Origin: Pseudoalteromonas luteoviolacea
Lineage (GTDB): Bacteria > Pseudomonadota > Gammaproteobacteria > Enterobacterales > Alteromonadaceae
Length of the DNA: 64,000 nt
Assembly: GCF_000814765.1 (NCBI RefSeq)
Contig: NZ_JWIC01000007.1
Span: forward strand, 1-64,000
Reading direction: 5' to 3'
Part shown: one piece after another, positions 36,059 to 45,369 of the stretch
How the letters are laid out: every line of letters starts with the position of its first letter
Position numbering within the stretch: the stretch's first letter is position 1
Notes under the pieces: generated by a model
Told to the model about the DNA's origin: nothing
Database searches by the model: none
Seen by the model: only the letters and a program-made list of their open reading frames with translations
Translations under genes and position numbers: made by a program

Positions 36059-37124
36059 ATGAAAAAATACAGACACTATGTTTATCGCATTTTGGTTATC
36101 TGTGGTTGTTGTGATGTCGCGAGCGAAATGTTCATGACCCTCAATAAATTAAAAGAACTGAATAGTAAAAACCCACAACAAGCTGCGCAGGTTTTTCGAT
36201 CTGTGCGTTTACGGTTACCCAAAAAACCTAGCAGAGGTTTACTCGAGCTATTATTTGGTCGGATTAGAGTCTGGCGTGAGAGTCAATGATGCTGACGTAG
36301 TACAGCATATTGTGTCGATCCTTGAAGGAGAAAGCTGGCGTGATACTGTGGAAGGCGCAGAGCTTGATATTGCCACAGCTGTGGCAATTTACCATCGCCG
36401 AATCTTCGATTATGCGTATGCTGAAACATTAAATGAATGTTGCTATTTCGTATGCCGCTGATCCGAAAGAGTTTGCAAGAGTCGCAAACAATATGGCTGT
36501 TGTGTATCGATATAGTGGTCAACCAAAGAAAGCGCAAAATATATTAAAAGAGTCTTTAATGTTGGCCGAAGACAGAGAGGTTGTCGCAAATATCAAAAAC
36601 AACCTAGGCAACATCTATTTTGACCAAGAAAAATACCGTCATGCGCAACTGATGTATATTCGGGCCTTTCGCTTTCATTCTGAAGTAGGGCAGGCGGGTT
36701 ATGCTGCGGGAACGGGCTTAATTTATTAAATACACAGATATTTTTGGGTGATTGGCCAAGCTTTGAACGGTATCAATCGTCAGTCGCACTGGAAGTTAAG
36801 CACAGTGGACAACAGGCTTTTAGGTTGTTTTATATGTGGCAAAGCTATCTCAATGATCACGTTAACAAACATGCGCTTTTAGACGATGACAGGGTCAATG
36901 CGTTAGTTGAATCAATACCAATATTGCTAAAGAGTGAGTTAGGCCCATCACTTTCACACTATTCGGGTCTTTTCAAAAACGCAGTGTTGCAAAGCAAGCT
37001 TGATGAACAGTTAACTAAAACACCAGATATCAAGGGGATGAGTGAACCAAATGGCATCAGAATTAAGCTCGAAAAGCTCTGTACGACCAGAATAATTGCA
37101 AAAAAATACTTTTCTAATCGTTAA
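36059..37124 (+). CDS. Tetratricopeptide-repeat protein, three frameshifts
   Basis: Four consecutive open segments in shifting frames rejoin to a protein of about 354 residues. Characteristic TPR helices are seen in ARVANNMAVVYRYSGQPKKA and KNNLGNIYFDQEKYRHAQLM, with weaker repeats before and after. Frame changes fall near 36218 (six-A run after CCC), near 36432 and near 36727; each needs one base. The N-terminus (YVYRILVICGCCDVAS) could be a poor signal peptide. It lies 74 bases upstream of an M6 metalloprotease gene on the same strand. Function unknown; TPR proteins mediate protein contacts. Confidence 0.68.
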
Positions 37125-37198
37125 TATAGTTTGAAATTGGTTAAAAAAAGGTCAATAATCTAGTTTCCTAAATCGGAAAACATGTAAAGGAAACTATA

Positions 37199-39085
37199 AT
37201 GAAGTTAGTAAAATCTCTGGCGGCTGTCTCGTCGCTTATGATCCCCACGCTTTCACTGGCGGCAATTCCATATCAAAATGAGGAATACCAATTCACTCAG
37301 CCTAATGGCGAAGTCATTTCGATATTTTTGCAGGGAAATACGTACTATGCAGAACAAAGAACCCGTGATGGTAGGTTAGTCATATTTGATAAAAGCAAAG
37401 GCGGTATGGTTTACGCGTCGGTTAATAAATCAGGCACTGATTTTGTCTCATCTGGTATTTTGGTCTCTCAACAGTCTGACATGGCGCTGAGCACGTCACA
37501 GATTAATGCTGAACAAGCCAGTGGGTTATCTACCGAAGCAATTCAAAACTTAGTGGTGCAAAAGCAAAATGAACTTCTGCCTGCTTTGGAAAGCCCTTTG
37601 CTTGTGCATACTCAAACTGCTGATATGAGTACGCAGGTTGCTGGTAATATCAAAGGACTGACCATTATCATCGACTTTCCAGATGAGAGAGGCAGTATAA
37701 CAAAGTCACAGGTAGAGCGGTTTCTAAATGATAGAAATTATACTGAATTTGGTAATGCACAGTCTGTACGCGGTTACTTTTTAGAAGTATCAGATAATAA
37801 ACTGGATTATACCAATACGGTGACAGCTTATTACACGGCCAAAAAAAATAAGTCTTACTATGCGGATTCTAGTCTGAGCTCCACTGTACGTTCACAAGAG
37901 TTAATAAAAGAGGCGCTAGATTGGCTGGAGTATCAACAGGGGTTTGATTTTTCCACGCTTTCTACAAATGGTAGTAGTCAAATACGTGGCTTAAATATTT
38001 TCTATGCAGGCAACTCAGACAGTGCTTGGTCTAAAGGGTTGTGGCCTCACATGGCGAGATTAAGCCCGCGCTTTTGTGCAGATGGCGTGTGTACGGACAG
38101 GTATCAAATTACAGATATGAGAGCCAGTTTATCAATTGGTACATTTGTTCACGAATCGGGACACCTGATCACAAATTGGCCTGATTTATATGACTATGAC
38201 GGCAGCTCTCACGGATCGGTAGCAAGTTACGGTGTGATGGGGTTCGGTGCGATTGGTACAACCAATAAATTTAGACCGACTCCACCTGTTGCGCACTTTA
38301 GAGCCATTGCCGGTTGGGATACAGTGACTGAGCTAAACCCTGCCATTGATGCAAATGCGCCAACAGGGACACTCACTCATACGTCAGGTAGCCACACTTC
38401 ATACAAGTGGACTAACCCAAGCAATCGAAATGAAGCCTTTTATATTGAGGCAATTCATCAGTCAGGTCAAAACACGGAACAGCCAAGTCAAGGCCTTGCA
38501 ATTTGGCACGTTGATACGCGCGGTAGTAACTCCAATGAATGGTTCCCTTATATTCAGATGGAACATGCAGACGGAAATCGTGACCCCGAAAATAATCGCA
38601 ATAGAGGTGACGGTACAGATTTATTTGTAGCTAATGGCGAGTTTAGCAACTTATATCCAAACAGTTTGTCATCGAAAGGGACTAACTCTCTGTGGTGGAA
38701 TGGTGCGGATTCTGGGTTGGCTATTTCAAGTATCTCAGCGCCTGCTCAGACGATTTCGTTTAATCTTGAGTCAAACGTTGTCGAGCCACCTAAAGGAGAT
38801 ACATATCGAGGAACACTCAGTGATAAAGGGCAACAGATCCAACCTAATGGCAGTTGGTTCCAATACTCTGGTGGGACGATTAAGCTCGATTTAACCGGTC
38901 CGAACAATGCGGACTTTGATTTGAAGTTAGAGCGTTGGCAAGGTGGACGATGGACTCAAGTGTCTATTTCAGAAACGCCGACGTCGGTTGAATCTATCTC
39001 CTATACAGCTGCAAGCGGATATTACCGCATAGTTGTGTATTCATACTCTGGCGCAGGGGATTACACTTTAACTGTTAATAAGTAG
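37199..39085 (+). CDS. M6 family secreted metalloprotease with PPC domain
   Basis: This 628-residue exported protease has a signal peptide (cleavage after SLA), an N-terminal propeptide-like region, and the M6 (immune inhibitor A-like) catalytic domain with the zinc motif HESGH in FVHESGHLITNWPDLYDYDG and the following SYGVMGFG turn. The C-terminal 90 residues (YRGTLSDKGQQIQPNGSWFQ ... YYRIVVYSYSGAGDYTL) form a pre-peptidase C-terminal (PPC) domain, usually removed on maturation. It should be secreted and degrade host or environmental proteins. AAGGAAA precedes the ATG. Confidence 0.88.
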   Translation: MKLVKSLAAVSSLMIPTLSLAAIPYQNEEYQFTQPNGEVISIFLQGNTYYAEQRTRDGRLVIFDKSKGGMVYASVNKSGTDFVSSGILVSQQSDMALSTSQINAEQASGLSTEAIQNLVVQKQNELLPALESPLLVHTQTADMSTQVAGNIKGLTIIIDFPDERGSITKSQVERFLNDRNYTEFGNAQSVRGYFLEVSDNKLDYTNTVTAYYTAKKNKSYYADSSLSSTVRSQELIKEALDWLEYQQGFDFSTLSTNGSSQIRGLNIFYAGNSDSAWSKGLWPHMARLSPRFCADGVCTDRYQITDMRASLSIGTFVHESGHLITNWPDLYDYDGSSHGSVASYGVMGFGAIGTTNKFRPTPPVAHFRAIAGWDTVTELNPAIDANAPTGTLTHTSGSHTSYKWTNPSNRNEAFYIEAIHQSGQNTEQPSQGLAIWHVDTRGSNSNEWFPYIQMEHADGNRDPENNRNRGDGTDLFVANGEFSNLYPNSLSSKGTNSLWWNGADSGLAISSISAPAQTISFNLESNVVEPPKGDTYRGTLSDKGQQIQPNGSWFQYSGGTIKLDLTGPNNADFDLKLERWQGGRWTQVSISETPTSVESISYTAASGYYRIVVYSYSGAGDYTLTVNK

Positions 39086-39303
39086 TGACTTAACAGAATA
39101 GCTCACAATCATACGTGGACTGGGTGTTTGACACTAGGTCCACTTTGTAACTTTTACCTACATAATTTTCATATCAATATTTCGTGCACATTTCCTTGAT
39201 ACACCTCAATAAAGCGAGCAGGTAGTCCGCATTTACATTGTGCGATCAATATAAACGAATCTCACAAGTTAAAATTTAGTGAATTATTTGTTTGATCTGA
39301 AAT

Positions 39304-39318
39304 TGAAAATCATTATCA
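39304..39318. promoter_or_regulatory. Fur box upstream of biosynthetic operon
   Basis: TGAAAATCATTATCA matches 14 of 15 positions of the TGATAATnATTATCA operator, and the flanking bases (TTATTA) extend the pattern. It lies about 70 bases upstream of the first gene, in a 303-base gap otherwise without genes. Iron repression of the operon is strongly suggested. Confidence 0.8.
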
Positions 39319-39388
39319 TTATTACCTGTAAAGGGGACTTTGCAGTATATAGCGTGCTTTTTACACACAAAATGATTAAGGAGTAATT

Positions 39389-40402
39389 ATGTCTCGTAGA
39401 TTTTTATTGACTGGCGCGACCGGTGTCGTGGGGCTCTCAATGATAGAGCTGTTATCACCAAATGATGAGATTGTTATTCTAGTAAATCAACGATCTTTTA
39501 GTGAGTTACCTCAAGGGGTAAGTCAGCAAATTCAGGGTGATATCCGTAAAGCCAACTTTGGCTTAAATGATGAGCAAGTTGCTCAACTCAAAGGTATTGA
39601 TTGCATAGTGCACAGTGCAGCATTGACCGACTTCACAGCCGATCCAGACGTACTGGCCGGCATTAATGTGGCAGGGCTCAAACATGCTATTGAATTGTCT
39701 GAACGTTTAGATGTGCCATTGATCCATATAAGTACCGCATTTGTGAAAGGTCGAAATGGTCATGATTTTAATAATTATGAGCAAAGTAAGCGCGAAGCAG
39801 AAGCCTGCCTAAGTGACAACATTACCGTTGTACGTCCCTCTGTCATTATTGGTGACAGTACCCTTGGTTTGATGCCAAAAAAGCAGGGTTTGCATAATAT
39901 GCTTAAACTAGCGACGAAGGAAGTTATCCCGATCGTACCTGGAGATGCAAACACGCTGGTTGATGTGATCCCGCGTGATATTGTCGCTAAATGTATTTTG
40001 ACGATAGTGGATAAAAAACTATCGGGAGAGTTTTGGTTAACAGCGGGCACTTTGGCTAAAACGTTAGGCGATTTGCTTACACTTGGCGAAGATGATGATA
40101 TCACATCACGTTACGATGTGCGTTTTAAAGCCCCTAAATTGATGAGCCCGACCACATTTGAGAGGCTGGTTAAGCCTGTGTTTATGCCTGCGCTACCAAA
40201 GCGGTTTAAACGCATGTTTGAAGAAACTTCTATTTATTTAAAATATCTTGATATGTCAGAAGGGTTTCAATCTGATGTTCCCCAACTCGCTGAAGTTGCA
40301 GGCGAATGCTATCAGTTTGATGTACGTCATACGTTAGCTAAAAACTTGGTTGCCTACGATCATCAGCACCCTTTGATTGCTGAGCTTTCAGGAGCGCAGT
40401 AA
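39389..40402 (+). CDS. NAD(P)-dependent reductase of the extended SDR/fatty acyl reductase-like type
   Basis: This 337-residue protein starts RRFLLTGATGVVGLSMIELL, the TGxxGxxG nucleotide-binding loop. It has the VHSAALTDF strand, the STAF active-site segment and the catalytic Tyr-x-x-x-Lys in NYEQSKREAE. The pattern fits NAD_binding_4/thioester-reductase-like domains that reduce acyl thioesters to aldehydes, though carrier-bound and free substrates cannot be told apart. It is the first gene of a tightly packed five-gene operon behind a Fur box; the next start is one base after its stop. An aldehyde product would suit the aminotransferase that follows. Confidence 0.8.
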   Translation: MSRRFLLTGATGVVGLSMIELLSPNDEIVILVNQRSFSELPQGVSQQIQGDIRKANFGLNDEQVAQLKGIDCIVHSAALTDFTADPDVLAGINVAGLKHAIELSERLDVPLIHISTAFVKGRNGHDFNNYEQSKREAEACLSDNITVVRPSVIIGDSTLGLMPKKQGLHNMLKLATKEVIPIVPGDANTLVDVIPRDIVAKCILTIVDKKLSGEFWLTAGTLAKTLGDLLTLGEDDDITSRYDVRFKAPKLMSPTTFERLVKPVFMPALPKRFKRMFEETSIYLKYLDMSEGFQSDVPQLAEVAGECYQFDVRHTLAKNLVAYDHQHPLIAELSGAQ

Positions 40403-40403
40403 C

Positions 40404-41627
40404 GTGAGAGAGGAAACACTCGAACTACTCAAAGCCCACAGTAATCGTTCAAAAGCGCGGTTGTCTAGCATGATGAATTTGCCCATTGAACACAGTGCAC
40501 ACGGTGCCGAAATCGTCGATGAAAATGGGAAAACCTACTTAGATTTTGGTGGTTTTGGGGTATTTATTTTAGGTCATAAACATCCTCAGGTGGTTGCTGC
40601 GGTAAAGTCTCAATTGGACATCATGCCTATGAGTTCGCGCACTCTGGTGAGCCCTAATTTAGCGACTGCCAGTAAAAAGCTGATAGATATATGCCCCGAT
40701 GCAATTCAATATGCCTTTTTTACTAATTCTGGCGCGGAGTCGACAGAGCTTGGTTTGAAGCTTGCCAGAGCCAATGGCTGTAAACATATTATTGCGGTCA
40801 CGGGCAGTTATCATGGCAAGTCATTAGGTGCTTTATCGGTGACACATCGTGATGAATTCCGTACGCCATTTGCGCCTTTGTTTGACAATGTGGAGTTTGT
40901 TGAGCGTGATAATGTTGAGGCCTTAAAAGCCGCATTTACCAAGTACAAAGCGCCTGTCGCGTTCATCACTGAGCCTGTACAAGGTGAGGGCGGTGTTTAC
41001 GCCTTGAGCTATGAATTTTTGCATACTGCCAAGCAATTATGCGAACAATCAAAGGGACTCTTTATCTGTGATGAGATCCAGTCAGGGCTGGCGCGTACAG
41101 GCACCATGTGGGCGATCGATAAACATAATATTGTGCCTGATGTGATGTTAGTCGGCAAAGGGCTCAGTGGTGGCGTGATACCGTGCGCTGCGGTAGTTGC
41201 AACCGAAGCGGCTTTTGCCCCTTTAAATAAGGATTTCATGCTGCATTCGAGCACCTTTGGTGGTTCACCCATTGCACTGAGTGCCGCTGAAGCAACCATT
41301 GACGTTTTAACATCACAAAACATAGCTGAGCGCTCAGCCTATTTAGGTAAAGAGATTGTTTGCAAATTAAATGAGATTGTCAAAGCACACAATGAAACTG
41401 CATCTCAGCAAATTATCATCCGTGGCGAGGGACTGTTGATCGGTATTGACGTTGGCACACCTGCGCGAGCAGGTCAGCTGACGCTGTCATTGTTAAATCA
41501 ACAAATCCTAACCAGTCATTCACTCAGTAACGCATCCACTGTGCGCTTAACACCGTGCGCCTTTTTAACTGATGACCAGCTAGCACAGTTATATACCGCG
41601 TTTGAAAACGCAATAGACAAGATTTAA
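40404..41627 (+). CDS. Class III PLP-dependent aminotransferase
   Basis: This 407-residue enzyme shows the class III pattern: FTNSGAESTELGLKLAR (phosphate-binding turn), GSYHGKSLGALSVT, FICDEIQSGLARTG (Asp binding the pyridine N) and the PLP Lys in LVGKGLSGGVIP. I start at GTG 40404, one base after the preceding stop, with AGGAG at 40391; an earlier in-frame start would overlap that gene. It would transfer an amino group, plausibly onto an aldehyde made by the reductase. In operon order it is second of five. Confidence 0.88.
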   Translation: MREETLELLKAHSNRSKARLSSMMNLPIEHSAHGAEIVDENGKTYLDFGGFGVFILGHKHPQVVAAVKSQLDIMPMSSRTLVSPNLATASKKLIDICPDAIQYAFFTNSGAESTELGLKLARANGCKHIIAVTGSYHGKSLGALSVTHRDEFRTPFAPLFDNVEFVERDNVEALKAAFTKYKAPVAFITEPVQGEGGVYALSYEFLHTAKQLCEQSKGLFICDEIQSGLARTGTMWAIDKHNIVPDVMLVGKGLSGGVIPCAAVVATEAAFAPLNKDFMLHSSTFGGSPIALSAAEATIDVLTSQNIAERSAYLGKEIVCKLNEIVKAHNETASQQIIIRGEGLLIGIDVGTPARAGQLTLSLLNQQILTSHSLSNASTVRLTPCAFLTDDQLAQLYTAFENAIDKI

Positions 41628-41636
41628 GGAAATACC

Positions 41637-42083
41637 ATGAGAGACGTAAAATATACCCAAACTGTGAATGCTTCAGCAGAACAGGCATTCACTAAAATTG
41701 CCGATTTTAAATCGTTCGAAAGTCATTGTCAGGCTGTGATTTCGGTTGATGTGACTGAAATTAATGAGCGTGAGTCAGAGTCAACGTGGTTAGTCCATTT
41801 TCATGATGGCAAGATGTCTTGGCGTGAGCGTGACCTATTTAATAAAGACGCGCTTAAAATTGAATTTACGCAAATCGAAGGTGATGCGGATATTTTCGAG
41901 GGATTTTGGGCGATTGAGGCTGTGTCAGACACTGAATGTACGGTCACATTTGACGCACGCTTTTGTATGGGGATCCCGACACTTGCCGATATTTTAGAGC
42001 CAATCGCTGAGTCTGCGATTAAGCAAAATGTCGAACAGATGTTAAATGAATTATTCGTCCCTCAGCAAGAGGCTGTTGCATGA
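41637..42083 (+). CDS. SRPBCC/coenzyme Q-binding-like protein
   Basis: This 148-residue protein begins VKYTQTVNASAEQAFTKIAD, then the FESHCQAVISVDVTE strand pair, and ends in a long helix (PIAESAIKQNVEQMLNELF). This is the polyketide cyclase/START-like SRPBCC fold of the ribosome-association toxin RatA/COQ10 shape. In biosynthetic operons such proteins often bind or cyclise an intermediate. It is 9 bases after the aminotransferase, and its stop overlaps the next start by 4 bases (ATGA), so translation is coupled. Confidence 0.78.
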   Translation: MRDVKYTQTVNASAEQAFTKIADFKSFESHCQAVISVDVTEINERESESTWLVHFHDGKMSWRERDLFNKDALKIEFTQIEGDADIFEGFWAIEAVSDTECTVTFDARFCMGIPTLADILEPIAESAIKQNVEQMLNELFVPQQEAVA

Positions 42084-43195
42084 GCACATTTCAAAAAGCG
42101 CAGCATTTGCTGCGCGGCACCTTGCCAGAGTTAGCGCAATATCTTACTGAAACGCCTTTTGATGCACTTGAAAGTGAACAGAGCCAAGCGATCAATATCT
42201 TTCGAGATACCGGTGGCGCTTCGACCTTAGTTAAGCAAAAATATGGAGGCAGAGGCCTGAATGCTTGGCAGGCTGTGCAGTTGCAAATGGCCATTGGTGC
42301 CGCTTCCCCTTCATTGGCAATCGCCGTTGGCATGCATCAGTTTTCTATTGCAACCTTGCAAGAAATGGCAAAAGTCGGAAATGGGCTTGAGTCACTGATG
42401 TTAGAGGGGATCTCTCGCTCAAATTTACTTGTTTCTTCTGCATTTAGTGAAGGACAAATTGGCAAAAGTATTTTAAAGAGCTCGATTATCGCTAAAGAAG
42501 TGGATAAAGGCTACGTCATATCAGGTGTGAAGAAACCATGTAGTTTAGCCCATTGCATGGATTTATTGACAGCAAGCGTTCAAGTAGAACCTAAGGATGG
42601 CGAGCCTTATTTTGCCGTTGCCATGATCCACAAAGCGTGTGAGGGCATTACCGTAGAAAAATTCTGGCAAGCGCCGTTTTTGCAAGCAAGCCAAAGTGAG
42701 GCTGTGGTACTAGAAAACGTCTTCGTACCTAGCTCAATGTTGGTTAATGTCGATGAAAAGTCTGCATATCAGTCTCATGTGGCGGGTTTTGTGTGGTTTG
42801 AACTCATTACTTGTGCGTCATATTTGGGCATGGTGTGTGGTCTTGTAGAGCGGGCTTGTGAATTGGGTAGGTTACAAGGTGCAGATAAAGCACATGTGCA
42901 TGTTCAACTGGAAGCATGCGCGTTGTCACTTAAAGCCATCGCTGGAGATATGGACAACCAAACTCAAGACACGCTGGCACAAGTGTTGAGTGTGCGTTAT
43001 CACTTGCAGGATGTGCTTGCAGAGGTGACTCAAAGTACCTTGAGTTTGGTTGGCGGTATTAATTACATTAACAATGGCTATTTCGCAACGATTGCGCAGG
43101 TCATCCATGCATTTAATTTCCACCCACCAGCTAAGCACGCAATGTATGCGCCGCTAAATAATTATTTTGATGGACAAGAATTGGAGATGGTGTAA
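42080..43195 (+). CDS. Acyl-CoA dehydrogenase-like flavoprotein
   Basis: This 371-residue protein follows the acyl-CoA dehydrogenase layout: N-terminal helices (GGRGLNAWQAVQLQMAIGAA), the FAD-binding middle (SSAFSEGQIGKSILKSS, then the beta domain) and the C-terminal four-helix bundle with LSLVGGINYINNGYFATIAQ. The usual catalytic Glu near the C-terminus is not obvious, so it may be an oxidase/dehydrogenase acting on a carrier-bound or amine substrate. It overlaps both neighbours (4 bases before, 1 base after), placing it firmly in the operon. Confidence 0.78.
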   Translation: MSTFQKAQHLLRGTLPELAQYLTETPFDALESEQSQAINIFRDTGGASTLVKQKYGGRGLNAWQAVQLQMAIGAASPSLAIAVGMHQFSIATLQEMAKVGNGLESLMLEGISRSNLLVSSAFSEGQIGKSILKSSIIAKEVDKGYVISGVKKPCSLAHCMDLLTASVQVEPKDGEPYFAVAMIHKACEGITVEKFWQAPFLQASQSEAVVLENVFVPSSMLVNVDEKSAYQSHVAGFVWFELITCASYLGMVCGLVERACELGRLQGADKAHVHVQLEACALSLKAIAGDMDNQTQDTLAQVLSVRYHLQDVLAEVTQSTLSLVGGINYINNGYFATIAQVIHAFNFHPPAKHAMYAPLNNYFDGQELEMV

Positions 43196-44049
43196 TGCGT
43201 GTAGCGCTGTGCAATATTGAAAATTTGGCGACACAACCCGCTATCTTGCAGGTTTTAGAGGCACACAAGAATGAGATCAAGTTGGTTATCACCAGTGATC
43301 CTTATTCAAAGAAAAATGGCGGTTTTATAGCGCAAGCTTATAGAAATATGCGTTTTAGAGGATATGGTTTTACAGAGTACTTATTTGTAAAAATGGTATT
43401 TTTATCTGTTATCCGGCCGCTATTAAAACTCTTAGGTATGGATGTGCTGCCGAGCATTGAACAGCGCTGCAACGAACTGGGTATTGCGTATATCAAAGTG
43501 AAAGACATCAATGATGTCTCTGTCGTTCAGTTGCTAAAAGATAAGCAAATCGACTTATTGAGCATTTATTATTTTGATCAAATTTTACATGATGAAGTCA
43601 TAGAAGTTCCTAGCCAAGGTGTGGTGAATTTTCATCCGGCCTATTTGCCAAAATGCCGAGGGCTATTCCCAATTATGTTTAGCTATCTTTATAATGAGCA
43701 AAATTATGGCATCTCAGCACACTGGGTTGAAAATAAAGAAATTGACGCGGGACCTGTCATTGCTCAAAGTGCGATTAAGGTGAGTAATGCAAAGTGCTTA
43801 TTGGAAATTGATAGGAAAGTGAGTAACCATTTTCCAGCTTTGTATACGCAAGTGCTTGAAATTTTGCAAAACCAACAGGTCAATGCATCAGTTCAAGCAC
43901 AACAGAGCAGCTATTATTCTTATCCGCAAAAAGCACAGCTGCGCGAGTTAAATGAGACGCTGCCGCTCATTAATTGGTGTTGGGTACTTCGCGCATTAGG
44001 GAACAAAGATACACAGCTCGTGGATAAACAAATATCTAAGATAAATTAA
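43195..44049 (+). CDS. Formyltransferase-like protein (GART/Fmt fold)
   Basis: This 284-residue protein has the 10-formyltetrahydrofolate transferase core: GVVNFHPAYLPKCRGLFPIM (the N-x-H...P-x-Y-RG-like catalytic segment) and YGISAHWVENKEIDAGPVIA (the H...D-x-G-x-I-x-Q block). It lacks the C-terminal domain of methionyl-tRNA formyltransferase, and its N-terminus is unusual, so it is probably a small-molecule N-formyltransferase. Asn, His and Asp of the catalytic triad appear present. It is the last gene of the operon; a terminator follows at 44154. Formylation of an amine made by the upstream aminotransferase is a natural inference. Confidence 0.78.
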   Translation: MRVALCNIENLATQPAILQVLEAHKNEIKLVITSDPYSKKNGGFIAQAYRNMRFRGYGFTEYLFVKMVFLSVIRPLLKLLGMDVLPSIEQRCNELGIAYIKVKDINDVSVVQLLKDKQIDLLSIYYFDQILHDEVIEVPSQGVVNFHPAYLPKCRGLFPIMFSYLYNEQNYGISAHWVENKEIDAGPVIAQSAIKVSNAKCLLEIDRKVSNHFPALYTQVLEILQNQQVNASVQAQQSSYYSYPQKAQLRELNETLPLINWCWVLRALGNKDTQLVDKQISKIN

Positions 44050-44153
44050 TAATGAAATATCATCAGTACATCTAGTATAAAAATCAAACAGGGGTACAAT
44101 GAAGGTTGGTTTAGTCTATTTATTCTAATTTGGGTTGTGCCACATATTTTTTG

Positions 44154-44175
44154 AGCGGGTTTATAACCCGCTTTT
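44154..44175 (+). terminator. Intrinsic terminator after biosynthetic operon
   Basis: AGCGGGTT (44154-44161) pairs with AACCCGCT (44165-44172), then TTT. It separates the biosynthetic operon from the RND pair, though readthrough is possible. Confidence 0.8.
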
Positions 44176-44283
44176 AGTATTTAAAAGCTTTATACTGGAG
44201 TTTGACATGCTTTTGACACAATGCACTAAACTCAAGGCTGACTCGGCAAGTATAAAAAGTAAAGAAATTCGCAAGGATCTATT

Positions 44284-45369
44284 ATGAGAGTTTTATGGAG
44301 CTTAATGTTGTTGGTGAACGCACATTGGGCGTCGGCTACAGATGATGTGCAAAGTAAAGGCTTGCCTGTAGCAGCTTATAGCGTTCAACAAGCAACGGGT
44401 TTTTATCAATTTCGTCAAGTAACTGGTCAAGTTGTCAAACACCAAGAAGCAGAAATTGGCTTTGAATTTAATGGCGTATTAGAGTCTCTTTATGCCGACC
44501 AAGGTGATGCGGTTAAAAAAGGCCAATTACTAGCGAAACAAGATACCCAGCTCCTAGCCATCGAAAAGCTCGAATTACTTGCAAACCTAGACAAGGTAAA
44601 AGCACAATTGACACTTGCTGAGCAAGACAGTGAGCGCCTTTTGAAGTTAAGTAAGTCTAATTATTCAGCCCAGCAGCAACTGGATCAAAATCGTTCGCAA
44701 ATATCGGTCTTAAAAGCCGAGCTTCAAGTATTAAATGTGAAGTTACAAGGCATGGACGTTAGGCTAGAAAAAGCAAACTTAAAAGCCCCATTTGACGGTG
44801 TCATTGCGGCGCGTGAAGTGTCAATTGGCGAAGTGGTTGGCCCTGGTAAAGTCGCGTTGAGAGTGCTTGAGCAAAGCAACTCAGAGGTACGCATTGGTGT
44901 GCCTCAAGGCCTGTTATCTGATATTCAAAAAACCATGCCTATTACGGTTGGTGGCACTGTTTATCAGGCTCAAAAGCGCTCTGATGGCACCAATCTAGAC
45001 CCCGTCTCTCGCACGGTACAGTTGCGATTTTCTCTACCTGAAGATGCACTGGTTTTTTCTGGTCAAATGGCGGTCATGACCATCGCCAAAAAGCAACAGA
45101 AAAACGGATACTGGGTCCCAATCAGTGCGCTTACGAACGGTACTCGAGGCACATGGCAAATATATCAAATTGAACAAGGACGCTTGCAACCTACGGCTGT
45201 TGAAGTGCTGCATAGCGATGGTCAATATGCTTACATTGATGGCGATTTTGTGAATGGCACTGAGATTTTGGCAAATGGCACTCATAAGGTCGCCGCCAAT
45301 ATAAAGTCGATATTGTGCAATCTGTTGCTACCCGAGGTGAGCAACAATGATTCCATTTTTGTTGAATAA
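44284..45369 (+). CDS. RND efflux membrane-fusion (periplasmic adaptor) protein
   Basis: This 361-residue adaptor has a signal peptide (cleavage near HWASA). It has a lipoyl half (GFEFNGVLESLYADQGDAVKKGQLLAK), a coiled-coil hairpin (QDSERLLKLSKSNYSAQQQL) and the second lipoyl half (APFDGVIAAREVSIGEVVGPG), then beta-barrel and membrane-proximal domains. It links the inner-membrane RND pump to an outer-membrane channel; no TolC-type gene is adjacent. Its 3' end overlaps the pump gene by 23 bases. Position after the biosynthetic operon suggests export of its product. Confidence 0.88.
   Translation: MRVLWSLMLLVNAHWASATDDVQSKGLPVAAYSVQQATGFYQFRQVTGQVVKHQEAEIGFEFNGVLESLYADQGDAVKKGQLLAKQDTQLLAIEKLELLANLDKVKAQLTLAEQDSERLLKLSKSNYSAQQQLDQNRSQISVLKAELQVLNVKLQGMDVRLEKANLKAPFDGVIAAREVSIGEVVGPGKVALRVLEQSNSEVRIGVPQGLLSDIQKTMPITVGGTVYQAQKRSDGTNLDPVSRTVQLRFSLPEDALVFSGQMAVMTIAKKQQKNGYWVPISALTNGTRGTWQIYQIEQGRLQPTAVEVLHSDGQYAYIDGDFVNGTEILANGTHKVAANIKSILCNLLLPEVSNNDSIFVE

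Noticed and set aside
39389..44049. Operon as a tambjamine cluster
   Set aside because: The reductase and aminotransferase logic is similar, but the bipyrrole genes and acyl-activating enzyme are absent, and a formyltransferase and Fur box are present.
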